Positions 49,401 to 61,400 of a DNA stretch of 64,000 bases are shown here, in pieces. The translations under genes and the position numbers were made by a program. A model generated the notes under the pieces. It did no database searches and was not told the DNA's origin. It was given only the letters and a program-made list of their open reading frames with translations. The DNA lies in assembly GCA_036583965.1 (NCBI GenBank), contig JAZBQD010000019.1, positions 2,409,006 to 2,473,005 of the forward strand, in the 5' to 3' direction. Each line of letters begins with the position of its first letter. The first letter of the stretch is position 1. Source of the stretch: Prunella strophiata (lineage: Eukaryota > Chordata > Aves > Passeriformes > Prunellidae).

Positions 49401-52400
49401 CCACCTGCGTCTGGCCTGTAAATGCTGTCTCCACCACACTGTTTCTGCTGTCCTCCCAGGGTAATCACGCTCCTTTTCCACCAGCACAGTGATGTGTAGG
49501 GCATCTCCTGGGCCTGGGCAGGACAGGGCCCTGAGGGGCACAAGCAGGACCCTGTTTCCATGTTCAGGCCACAGTTCCTGCTGTTTGCTGCTCTGTGTCA
49601 CCCCCTGGCCCTTCCCAAATTTCTCCCTCATGCAGTCACTGTGCCCAGCCAATGGGATCACAGAGTAATTTGGATTGGAAGTGGCAGGGACACTTTCCAC
49701 TATGCCAGGTTGCTTCAAGCCCCATCCAACCTGGCCTTGAATGTTTCCAGGACAATAACATCATGGAATTGTTTAGGTTGGAAAAGCCCTCCAAGATCAC
49801 AGAGTCCAACTGTTCCCCAGCACTGCCAAGGCCACCACTGTCCCATGTCCCCAAGTGCCACATCCACACAGGCTTTTAAATCCCTCCAGGAATGGGGACT
49901 CCACCACTGCCTTGGGCAGCTGTGCCAGGGCTGGACAACCCTTTCCATGAAGAAATTTTCCCTATTATCCATCCTAAACCTCTCCTGGTGCATCCTGAGA
50001 CCATTTCCTCCTTTTTTTTCCCCTGGGAGCAGAGACTCTGCAAAAATCCCTGATTCGGACACAAAGGAGTGTTCCTGAACAACCTGGTGTGAATATGACT
50101 TTCTTTAGAGTCTGAGGGGGAAATATGAGTGTATTCCAGGAATGAGGTACCATCAATATCCTGGTTCCTCCTGCCAAGAGGAGCAGGTGAAGCCCTGAGC
50201 CCTGAGTCCTTACCTTTCAGCTGAGCAGCCACCTCGCAGTAAGAGCGCAGCACTGCCAGGGACACAGCTTCCCCTGAAACACAGCAGAGGGGAAACACAG
50301 CCCTGAGGGACAGCCAGGGGACAGCCAGCCCCACCTTGCTCCCTGACAATGTCACATCATCAATCTCTGCATCCTGAGGTGCTTCAAGCTCTGTAAGATT
50401 TGAAATAAATAAGGAAAATTTAACTTTATGCTTCATGTCACTGCCTATGTCTAGGCCAGCCCATGAGTCCATGCTACATTAATTTCTCCTCTTGTCCCAC
50501 AGTTTTTTCCTATAAAATGAAGGTTAAAAATCTCTTAATATCAGATTGATATCTGCTATTATCAGCCAATGAGAAGAACTGATTTAACCTGATTGTTATT
50601 AGTGCCCATGGGACAGGATGTGGCATGGATGAACGGTCAAAATTTGTCTCCAGGATCTCTCCAGGGTCATGGAAAGCACAGAGAGCATCCCAAAGTTACA
50701 GAAGGGACAGCCAGGCCACATTTCATACTCACAGCTGGCATAAAACAGCACCACTGTCCTGGCAGCCTCTGAGAGGGAAGAGTGGAAGTTCTCCTCTGTC
50801 AGGACAAGGATCTGCTCCAGGGGCAGCTCTCTCTTCTTGTCCCTGGAAACTGCTTCCACCACCTGGTCATCCTGAATATCTGCAAGAAACCCACAGGTGT
50901 GTCCAGGGCAGGGGGAACTGCAGCTCCCTGGGCCACCCCAGTGAGTGATTTTGTAATGCAGAACCTCCCAGCAGAGATGTGGGGTGAGTGAAATCTTGTA
51001 TGGGGAGAGGAGGCACAGCCACCCAGACAAACCCCCCAAAATGCCCCAGTCCCACCTCACACCAGCTCTGCCCTTGACTGGAACAATACTCTAAGCTCCT
51101 CTAGGATCCTGCCCCTTTTTAAGAAAACACACCCAGTTTTGCACAGAGAACAAATGCATTTTCAGTTCTGCATTGCAGGAACCAGAGTTTTCTCCCTGGA
51201 GGAAGCAAGTCTGGATCTGCTCTTACAAAAATGTGTCTCAAACCCTTCCAAATGGATGGATGACTTTCAGATGCTTGTAGAGGACACAGTGCTGGGTGCA
51301 CTTTAACCTCCCCCATGCCTTTGGAGCATCCAAGCACATTCCTGTCCCTCACACAGCAACTGTTCCTCTAACAGCTCTGATTTTTCTCTCTGATGTTTCC
51401 ACTAAAAATCAGACCTGTCTCTGATATTCCAGTGACCTCAGAGAATGGAAGAGCCACTTTGTGGCCACCATGAAGTGACTGTGATGGTTTGCAAGTGTTC
51501 TCTAATGCTTTGCCATGTCTGATGCTGATTGCACCCTCTGTCTGATGACAATCAGCTTTTCACTGATTAACTGCACACCTTGATTGTTATTCTCTTTCTC
51601 ATCCTCATCTTCCTCCTCCTCCTGCTCATCCTCCTGGATTTGTTTGACCTTGTTCTTATCTTCCACCAGGGTTATAACTTCATCAGTGTCTTCCAAGACC
51701 AGGTATTGGATTGGCATTCCCTGAGGAAAACAATAAATCAGTGGGAGCACAACATCCCCCTCTGTTTATTTTGTCTGCAGACCAAACTCAAGGCTGATGG
51801 GCACCATCTCCCAGCTCCTTATTTTTGGGATATGTCACTGATTCCTGAAGCTGCCAAACAGGGGAATGTCTGGGTTATGTTTCTTTGACCCAATTTCTCC
51901 TGTGCATGAGTTTTTCTCACTCCAGGCTGATGTTTCCTTGTAAATGTAAGGAAAAGTGGCTATGAAAGTGAACACCAGCCCCATCTCCCAGCAACTTAAC
52001 TCAGATCCAGCACTGCAGGAAAAATCCCAGTGGCCAAGCAGGGAAGGAGAGCAGGGAAGTACAGGGGCCATCTTGGATGTCCCCTCATTAGAGGGGTCAG
52101 GCTGGGTCTGAGGAGCCCATCACAGCCTGGGAAACCAGCTCAAAAAATCCTTTATCTCATGGAGCTCAGCCAGGAGAAATATTCCCAAGTGTACAGGGAC
52201 TGGCCACCCATGGAAAGAAGCAAAAAAGCAACATGAATTTCTCAGAAATGAGACCTTGTCAGCTTAAAACCAGTGCTGGCACCAGCTCAGACAAAGGCAC
52301 TGGAGAGAAAATGGAAAGTTCATCAGGAGCTGAGAGAAATGACAAAGTGCTGGCACCTCCCACGGGCTCCCAGAGCCACCCAACGTGCACATCTCTCATG

Positions 52401-55400
52401 GGAAGCCCTCAGGGGGTGCTCAGGTCTGATCCTGCACCTGAAATCACCAGTGGGACAGTTCAGCTAATCTGGGGCATCTGTGTTCCCTGGCATCTGTCAG
52501 CACCCAATTCCAGCCTGCCTCACAAGCTGGGTCAGGTCCCTCCAGAGTTTAACTCATCCTGATCAACCTCATGTAACTCACACCTGCCCTCCTCCCAGCT
52601 CCCTGCCACAGGCACTGGCTTACATCAGCTCAGCACAGACCTTTGGTTGTCTGCTCTTTGTTTCACATTCAGTCCTCTCCCATCTTTTGAGGCCTTTCCT
52701 AAGGCCTTCAGAAGTCCAAATCTTTTGGGGAATTTGCACTTGGATGTAGTTCACAACCTTGTGTTGCCTTAAGGTGTAGTGGAGATGTCACTCAATGTTT
52801 TGAACCTAAAATAAACTCACTGTTTTGTCTTTCCCAGCAGGCACTATGGCTCTGCAGCACCCAAATCATGGAATCATGGAAGGGACATTAAAGATCACAC
52901 AGATCCACCCCTGCCATGGGCAGGGACACCTTCCACTAGCCCAGGTTGCTCCAAGTCCTGTCCAACCTGGCCTGGAACACTTCCAGGGATGGGAAATCCA
53001 CAGATTCTCTGGATAAGCTGGGAAAGACACTTCCCCTTGAGCTTCAGGGAATGCTGTCAAATCAATCCCAGAGATCATCCCACCACCCCATCCAGAGCAG
53101 AGAGTTGTCCAATAAAGAAATCCAGCATCCAACCTCATCTGGTGTCTTGAGGGCAACGTTTGACCTCTGCAGAACGTTCAGCTCCACGAGGTCCCTTCCA
53201 AAACACAAAGTGAACATTAGAGGGTGAGACATGGAAGGTCAGCCCTCCTCTTTCTGCCCCAATTCCATCAATGTTAAGTTTCCTCTCCAAAATCTCTCTT
53301 AGTCTGAATATTTTTCCACCCCAAAGCCAGCAACACTTCCAAATGAATACAATTCTGGACAAATCCTTAAATATGAAACACCCTGTCACAGGATATAGCC
53401 TGGTTTTGCTGCCTCTCAATCCAGGTGTGATTGAGTCCACTGACTGTCATCCTGGTGTTGGGGTAACCCAGCTCAGAAACCCCACAAAAAGCAAGGAGAA
53501 CCCCAAAACACCTGAGAGAAATACCTGGACAAAAGGGCAACTCCTGCTTTCCCCAGGAGCTGCCAGGCCACAAACTCTGCTGTCCTCCTGTCAGCCTCAT
53601 AGGTCTCCTTCTGGCTCAGGATGAACACCAGGGGCAGCCCAAGCTGCAGGTGAACAGTGGAGATCTTCTCTGGGTCCTCAGCAACCTCTGTCTGGAGAAC
53701 AGCCAGGGTTAACAGCCAGGGTTATGCTGCAGCACAGCTCCACAAGTTGAAAGTATCTCAGCTCTTCCCCAGAAATCCTCAGGAAAAAGCTTCCAACCCC
53801 AATTCTAAAGCATCCATGGAAGCAGAACCCACACAAGCTCCAGTTAAGTTGTTCCAACATGTCACAACCTTCCTTGTTAAAAACCTGGGCTTTATTTTGT
53901 GGGGCTTTTTTTTTTGTGGTTTAGCAATTCCAGATGTCAAATTTCCACTCATTTTTATTTACCTGGCATCCATTCCCTGGGGCAGTTTGAAAATCCCAGC
54001 CACAACATGCAAGAGCTGGAATCCTTCCCTTCCTGCCTTGGACGTGCTGCTTCATGACAGCACAGAGGTGCTTGATGTGCTTCCCTCCATGGCCTCATCC
54101 AGGAAAATGGCTGAAGGAGCATTCCCAGCTCATCTGCTCATCCTTTTGGATGGGCAGGGATGGCCACTGGGAACAGGAGGCTGCTGAAGTTCTCTGCCCC
54201 ATGGAAGGAGGAAATAGGAGGGAACCTCCTGTTGCTTGTGCTCACCAAGGTGTGAGGGACTGATATCAAATTCCAGAGGGTGCTGAAACTCCTGCAGGGA
54301 GCCTACAGGAGCAGCTGAGGACTTTGGAGTTGTCTAATTTGGAGAAAAGGGGGCTGAGAGATGACCCCATTGCTCTCCACAGTTTCCTGAGGGGATGTGG
54401 AGAGGGAAACACTGATGTCTCCAGAATATCCTGGGATAGAACATGTGGAAATGGTTCAAAGCTGCATCAGGGGAGGTTTAGACAGAACATCAGGAAGATT
54501 TCTTTACCAAGAGCACTGGAACAAGCTTAATATTGAGTTGGGCAGTGCTCAAGAGTCATTTGGAAAATGGCCTCAATAATTTATTTATGTTTTAGGCAGC
54601 CCTTAATTGGTGAAGCAGTTGCACCAGGTGATTCCTGCTCCTTGCCTGGACCCACCCTGGAAGGGGCAGATTCCCACACTCAGCCTTTCCCTCTGCTCTC
54701 ACCTCCCTCATCCTCACATCCCTCCCTGCCCTCCCACCCAGGGCCCCAGCAGCTCCTCCTTCCCAGGCCTACCACCAAGGGAGCCCCCATGAGCTTGAGG
54801 TGCCTGTGGATGTTGAGCAGGGTCAGGGGCTGTGCCAGGGCTGTCCTCCTGCAGGGCTGGGCTGGCTCTGTGGCCTGCTGGCAGTGGCAGAACAAGAGCC
54901 AGGCAGAAGAGACATCAGGGTCATCATGGCTGTGAGAGAGGAAACAAAACCCACCCTGAGCAGGGGTTCAGAGTGCCCTGACAGAAGGAGCAGGTTTGCT
55001 GATGTGTTCCACAGATTATCCTCAGGCTCAGGGTCTGGCAGGGTTGTGGAACAGGCTGGGAGAGCTGGGGGTGCTCACCTGGAGAGGAGAAGGCTCCAGG
55101 GAGAGCTCAGAGCCCCTGGCAGGGCCTGAAGGGGCTCCAGGAGAGCTGGAGAGGGACTGGGGACAAAGGGATGCCCAAGAACCGAAGGAGTCAGGAGTCT
55201 TCTTGTGCAGTTTTCAAGGTTGTTTGTTTTTTCTTATCTAACACATTTTCTCCCTGACCAGCCAAGATCTGTTCAGCAGGTCTGTCCACCATGCACTGCC
55301 CGTCCCCAGGGGCAGTGTTATCTTTTTATACTAAAAACTACATATACATTATTTACAATTATTTTCCAATACCTATCACCTGTGTTACACAGCCCAACTC

Positions 55401-58400
55401 TACTCTAAGCCAATGCAAAAGTGCCACCATCACCCAGAAGATGGAGGCTGTGAAGAAGGAGAAATAAGGACAGAACATGCCCAAATTCCTCCATCTTGAC
55501 CCCTGAACCCTTATCTAAAAAATCCTAAAATTCTACATTTTCACCCTGTGATAAATGAATTATTATTCTACTTAATTTGTGTGGCTTGCAACTCTTCATA
55601 TAAGGTTGGTAATCTTTTCCATGGCTCAACATCAAAGGCACAGGGGTCTTGGGCTCTGTGCCAAGGTCTCTGAGCTCCCTGCCAGGGGCTGGAGCCATCC
55701 AGGGCAGCCAGAGGGATGTGCTGGGTTCTGACAGGGATGGAGGGACAAGACACAGGGAATGGCTTCCCACTGACAAAGGGCAGGATTAGATTGAAATATT
55801 GGGAAGGAATTCTCAGCTGTGAGGGTGGGCAGGCCCTGGCACAGGGTGCCCAGAGCAGCTGTGGTTGCCCCTGGATCCCTGGAAGTGTCCAAGGCCAGGC
55901 TGGAATGGAGCTTGGAGCACCCTGGGCTAGTGGAAGGTGTCCCTAGGTTAGCTGTGACACCATCACTGCTGTTGGCCTCTGGGTAACTTTGGGAAGTCAC
56001 TTTCCTTTTCTGATGCACCCATTCCCTACCCCCTAAAACAGGGATCCCCTTCTTTGGGTAAGGACTTAAGAGCTCTCCATGGAAGAGCAAAGTGCACTAT
56101 TAAGACCTCAAATCCTGCTGCCCGGGCTGGCTGGAAGCTGCTCCTGCTGGAGAAGCTCCCACCATTTCCAGCAGCTCGGGAGGGGGCGGCGCTGCTTTAA
56201 GAATTGAGGCGACTCCTGTGCAATGACAACCGTGCCATCTAGTGGAGCCACAGCTCCCCGACATCCCGGAACGGCACCTCGGGAAGGGCCACCCTGGAGC
56301 CCGTGACAAAATCCCAGGTAACTCATGATGGAGTTAGTAATGTTGGAAAAGCTCTCCAAGATCACAGAGTCCAACCCTTCCCCCAGCACTGCCCAGGCCA
56401 TCACTGAGCTGTGTCCCCAAGTGCCACATCCACATCGATTTTAAATCCCTCCAGGGATGAGGACTCCATCTACTGCCTTGGGCAGCCTGTTCTGACACAA
56501 CAACCCTTTCCATGAAGAAAATTTCCCTACTTTAATCTAAACCTCCCCTGGCACAACTTGAAGCCATTTCCCCTTGTCCTGTCCCTGTTCCCTGGAGCAG
56601 AGCCCAACCCCCCTGGCTGTCCCCTCTTCTCAGGAGCTGTGCAGAGCCACAAGGTCCCCCCTGAGCCTCCTTTGCTCCAGGCTCAGCCCCTTCCCAGCTC
56701 CCTCAGCCTCTCCTGGGGCTCCAGACCCTTCCCAGCTCTGCTCCCTGCCCTGGACACACTCCAGCCCCTCACTGTTTCTTGTCATGAGGGGCCCAGAACT
56801 CCCCCCAGGATCTGAGGTGTGCCCTCAGCAGTGCCAGCACAGGGGACAATCTCTGCCCTGGGTCTGTAGGCACAGCATGGTACAAGCCAGGTGCCATTGG
56901 CCTCTTGGCCAGCTGGGCACACTGTGGGCTGAGGAAACAACACCCCATGTGATGTTCCCAGTTCCTCCCTCACATTCCTGACTGCAGGAGGTCACATGGA
57001 AGGATCTGCCATTCTAAAGCAGCTCCAACTGCATGGGAAGGGGGTGGCAGTGAGGCCATGGGATGGGAATTCCCAAATCCATGAGCTCTTGGATATCAGA
57101 GCACAAGGTGGGAGTGCTTTAGGGTTTTAACATCAACTCTCCTGGAAACCCATGGCTGAGGTTTGATTGGAAAGGAGACAGAGGGACTCATTCTCCTGTG
57201 AAATTCCACCCAATACAGCCACAAACAGCAAAGTTACTCCAAGGCCAGGAACAGCCAGCCTTTTGGAAACAGATCTTTTGGAAAACAGATCTGACTGTCC
57301 ACCCTTGGCACAACATCCTAATGCCATCCCAGAGCTGCTTTGGGAATCTGAGACACCAGGAGTGAGGCAAACAGTGCATGGAAGCAGCTCTCCATGGTGG
57401 GGATGTGTCTGGATGTACCTGGTGGCTTTCAGCAGTGCTGCCTCAGTTGTCAGGACAAACTGGTGGATGGTCCCATAGACAAAAGCTGCCTCCATCACAG
57501 CTCTGTGCTCTGGAAAGGGAAAGAGAAGGTGAACTTAGCTTTGTTCCCTCCACATCTCCTGTTTCATCCTTGCCAGGTGTAAATATAAATTCCCAGGTTT
57601 TCAGAAACTCTTGGTACAATGTCACAGAGTCTGTCTGGAAACACACTGTGAAGGGAAGTGAGCAACTGGAGCTGGATCCCATTCCTGATCCCCAGCAAAG
57701 AGGTGCTGTGTGAGAATCCATTCCACTGCAGAGCCAGAGATCTGCCCAGGATTTATTACTTTTAAGACAGCAAGCCACTGGCTTGCATTCCCTCTGCAAG
57801 TCCTCTCAAGGTAAATTTATCCTCCCAGCCAAACTCTTCTGGTACAACTGATCCCTTTGGAAACAAAGCAAGACATATGGAAGTAGAGATCTTGTGGTCC
57901 TTTCAGGTTTTCATTTGCAAGATTTTGGGTCAGAACCTCAGCTCCTGGATATTCTACCAAAAAAAGGCTGGAGGAAGAGAGGAAAGATGGAAAGCTGAGT
58001 GTCCATACCTGCTGTCCCAGTAGCTGGTACATAGGCAAAGACCATGTTGGACTTCCCTTTCAACACATTTTCAATGTTCTCAAGGTCTGCCAGTGTTTCA
58101 ACATATTTAACTTCATTAAAGAGCAGGGCACTGAGGAGGCAGAGAAAACCTCATTAGCAACTGGTTGAAAAGTAAATTTGCAGCCACACAACCATGGTGG
58201 GAAAAACAGGGCAAAATTCCAGCTTCTTGCTGGCAGATTAAGGATTCACAGCCAACTGGAGATGCCCAGGTGTGTGCTGGTGAGTTGTCTCAATGGAAAA
58301 GGTTTAATAGGGTCAAACCATTATGCTTGACTGAGAGCAACCTCTGGAACACCTTGATGCCTCAGGTTTTAGCTTTTCTATTTTCCACATTCTGTGCTGC

Positions 58401-61400
58401 TTCAGTGTGTGGGTCTGAGCTTCATATCAGGGCATGGTGAGCTCTGTGCACAGAGCAGGGAGACAAAACAATTCCTGCTCCAGCTGGGCACCAAGGACAA
58501 ATGATCCAAATCTCAGCCCAAGAGCACAAACAGCATGGGCTGAAGAGAGAAAAACAAGCAGGGTGGGAGTGCAGGGGCTAAAGCTGGGATGGGACAATGA
58601 ACTCCAAGGTGCAAATGGAGCAGAGCTGATCCCAGGGAGAGACCCCGTGCCTGGTTGTGCATTTTGTGCCCATTTTGGTTCCTCTTGGGTGCAGCCCTGG
58701 CTGGGCTCTGGTGCTGCCCAAGGTGGATCCATGGAGGAGATCCTTTGAATAAATCCCTGCTTTGTTCTGTAACTCCATCCAGCCTCTGCTCTAGCTCAGC
58801 CTTCACAAGGCATCAGTTTCTGGCAACCCAGATGGGACACAAGGCATCAACCTGGGGTTGGCATTTAGTGGGAATAGAAAGGAAAAGGCTTTCAGAGAGT
58901 GGGATGTGGGCTGGACTTACAACAAAACGTTGGCGACGATGGAGTTCACGTCGAACAGGGCGTCGGTGGGGAACTCTCGGATCAGTCGGTTTCCTCTGTG
59001 GAGGGAAGAGAGAGTCACCAAAGGAACTGAGAGAGATCCACTGCATGAATCCATGGGGAAAGGGAGCCAAGGCAGGCACAGAAGGATAGGGAGGATGATG
59101 GAGAAAAGGTAGAACACATTTGAGATGTCTTTGATCCGAGTTGGGAATCGTTCAAATCTGGTTGAGCAGATTCCTGCTGCACTTGGGGACATGGTGGCCT
59201 TGGCAGTGCTGAGGGAAGGGTTGGACTCAGTGATCTTAAAAGGTCCTTGGAATGGTTGCACTTGATGATCTTAAAAGGTCTTTGGAATGGTTGGACACAA
59301 TGATCTTAAAGGTCTCTGGAATGGTTGGACACAATGATCTTAAAGGTCCTTGGAATGGTTGGACTCAATGATCTTAAAGGTCTTTGGAATGGTTGGACTC
59401 AATGATCTTAAAGGTCTTTGGAATGGTTGGACTCAATGATCTTAAAGGCCTTTTCCAACCTTAATTATTCCATGATTATCAGTACAACAGACAATGAGAG
59501 CTGAGCTGATACATGGAAAAGCTTCCATGTGGCAACCCTTGGAGAGACCAGGAGCTGAAGCTTCACATCCAGGGCAGAAGAGTTAACCCCACCAACAAGG
59601 AGAGCACCAAAAAGTGTTTCTTTCTTGGACTAGACCCAAAATCTTGTGGCCTGAGTATAGCTCTGGGGTGGGAGGCCAGAGGAACAGGAGAACACTGATG
59701 GAGGGTTTCTCCTGTGGTTTCATTCCACAGCTCATCCCCCTGCAGCTCCAAGGAACTTGGGGCAGGATGGGAGAATTCACACTGAGGACAAAGCATCTTC
59801 TCTGCCTGTATTGGAATTTTGGGGGCACCTGTGGCTGAACTATGCAGGTCACTGCTCTCAGGCTCCTCTCATTCCTCCACAGACACCTCTGATTGCTGAC
59901 AGTGCTGCCTTCAAACATTTGCACTGGAAAACAATCCCAGTGCAGTGCCCAGAAATGCCCCTCACCTGAACAGGAAGGCTTTCCTTAATGCATTTTCTTT
60001 TCCACAATATCTTGAGGCATCCTCTTTGGGACAATTCACCTAGACAGCAAAGACATGTAATTACAGGTTCAGCCCCACAATTACCACACACACCCCCTAC
60101 AGCTTTCTTCATTCAAGAGTGTAAATCCAGCCTTTCCAAACCTCCTGGGAGGGAAAATCCACCAAAATGGAGACCAGAGATGGAGAGTGGAGTTTGTACT
60201 TCAGTTTTCTAGCTCAGCCTGCTGATTTGGGTCAGATGGGATCAAAGGACCCCATGATCTGCCCAGCATATTCAAAGTGACAGATCAGTGCTTCCTTACT
60301 GAACTTGGCCTGTAGCTGGAGGAAACTAAATAAATCCAAATATAAATATATAAACACCTCTTAGAGTCTAATTACACTTGCCTGAATTTGTAATTCCCTC
60401 ACGTGAATCTGCATAAAATTTCAGCTAAAAACTCCTTTGTATGAAATATTTATTGCACTGAGCTGAAAAGAAGTTAACTAACATCATCCATCATGGAACA
60501 TGGACACTGGCACAGGCTGCCCAGAGAAGCTGGAGATTTTCCATCCCTGGAAATGTTCTAGGCTAGGCTGGACAGGGATACCCAGGATAGTGAAATGTCC
60601 CTGTCCATGGAAGGTGAGGTGGAAAGAGATGAGCTTTAAGGTCCCAGAAAGCCAAAGCTGTTCTGTGATTCTTTCATGATTCTATGAAAAATCTGTGCTC
60701 ATCCCTTCCCTGCTCATCTCCTGCTTATCCATCCCACCCAGCAGCTTCCCTGAGCCCCATTTACCTTCACCACAGAAACACCATAGTCCTGGAGAGCCTC
60801 AGCTGAGCTCTCAATCTGCTCCAAGAAGGGCTGGGCACCAGGAGAAACTGAAACACACACACAAAAAAAAAAATCCTCTGCAAGTCCTCAGGGTGAGGAG
60901 CATCCTCCTGCCACACACTGAGATCTGGGAGATGTTCCTCAGCCCACACCAATGTCTTTGGGAAACTACATCCAGGGGATCATGAAGAACAAAAGCAAGG
61001 TCAAGGATCTTCTCCTAATCCATGACAGCCTTCAGTTCTCCCTCATGAAAGGGATTACCCTTTTCTAGCAAATATTATGGAAGAGGGGGAAATTGCTTAG
61101 GAAATTAAATTTCTCCTTCACAGTACCTCCAGAAAATAATCCAGAAAATGAATGAAGATGTTTGAAGGACTGTGCCTGAGGACACAGCCAGGAAAGAACC
61201 CATCCCAAGAGGTTTCTGCCTGTCAGGAGCACTTGGAACTGTGCAAACACAGTGTTCAACCAGCTCTTCAAAACCCCCTTGGGTTTCAAAATCTCAGGAA
61301 CTGCCCCTTCACTGAGGAGGGCCACAAGCTGACTACAGGGATGGAGCAGCTCTGCTAGTAGAAAGGCTGAGAGCTGGAAAACAGAAGGCTCTGGGGTGAA

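Noticed and set aside
45617..49492. Chain of 140-400-codon plus-strand frames with repeated [13 protein letters not shown] text
   Set aside because: Three-phase translation of the 43-bp array; antisense to TXNDC16.
50599..51060. Cysteine-rich continuation after FYASC in the exon 11 frame (reading into [12 protein letters not shown])
   Set aside because: Those codons lie beyond the GTGAGT donor at 50732 in the intron; the spliced frame gives ASWEAVSL.
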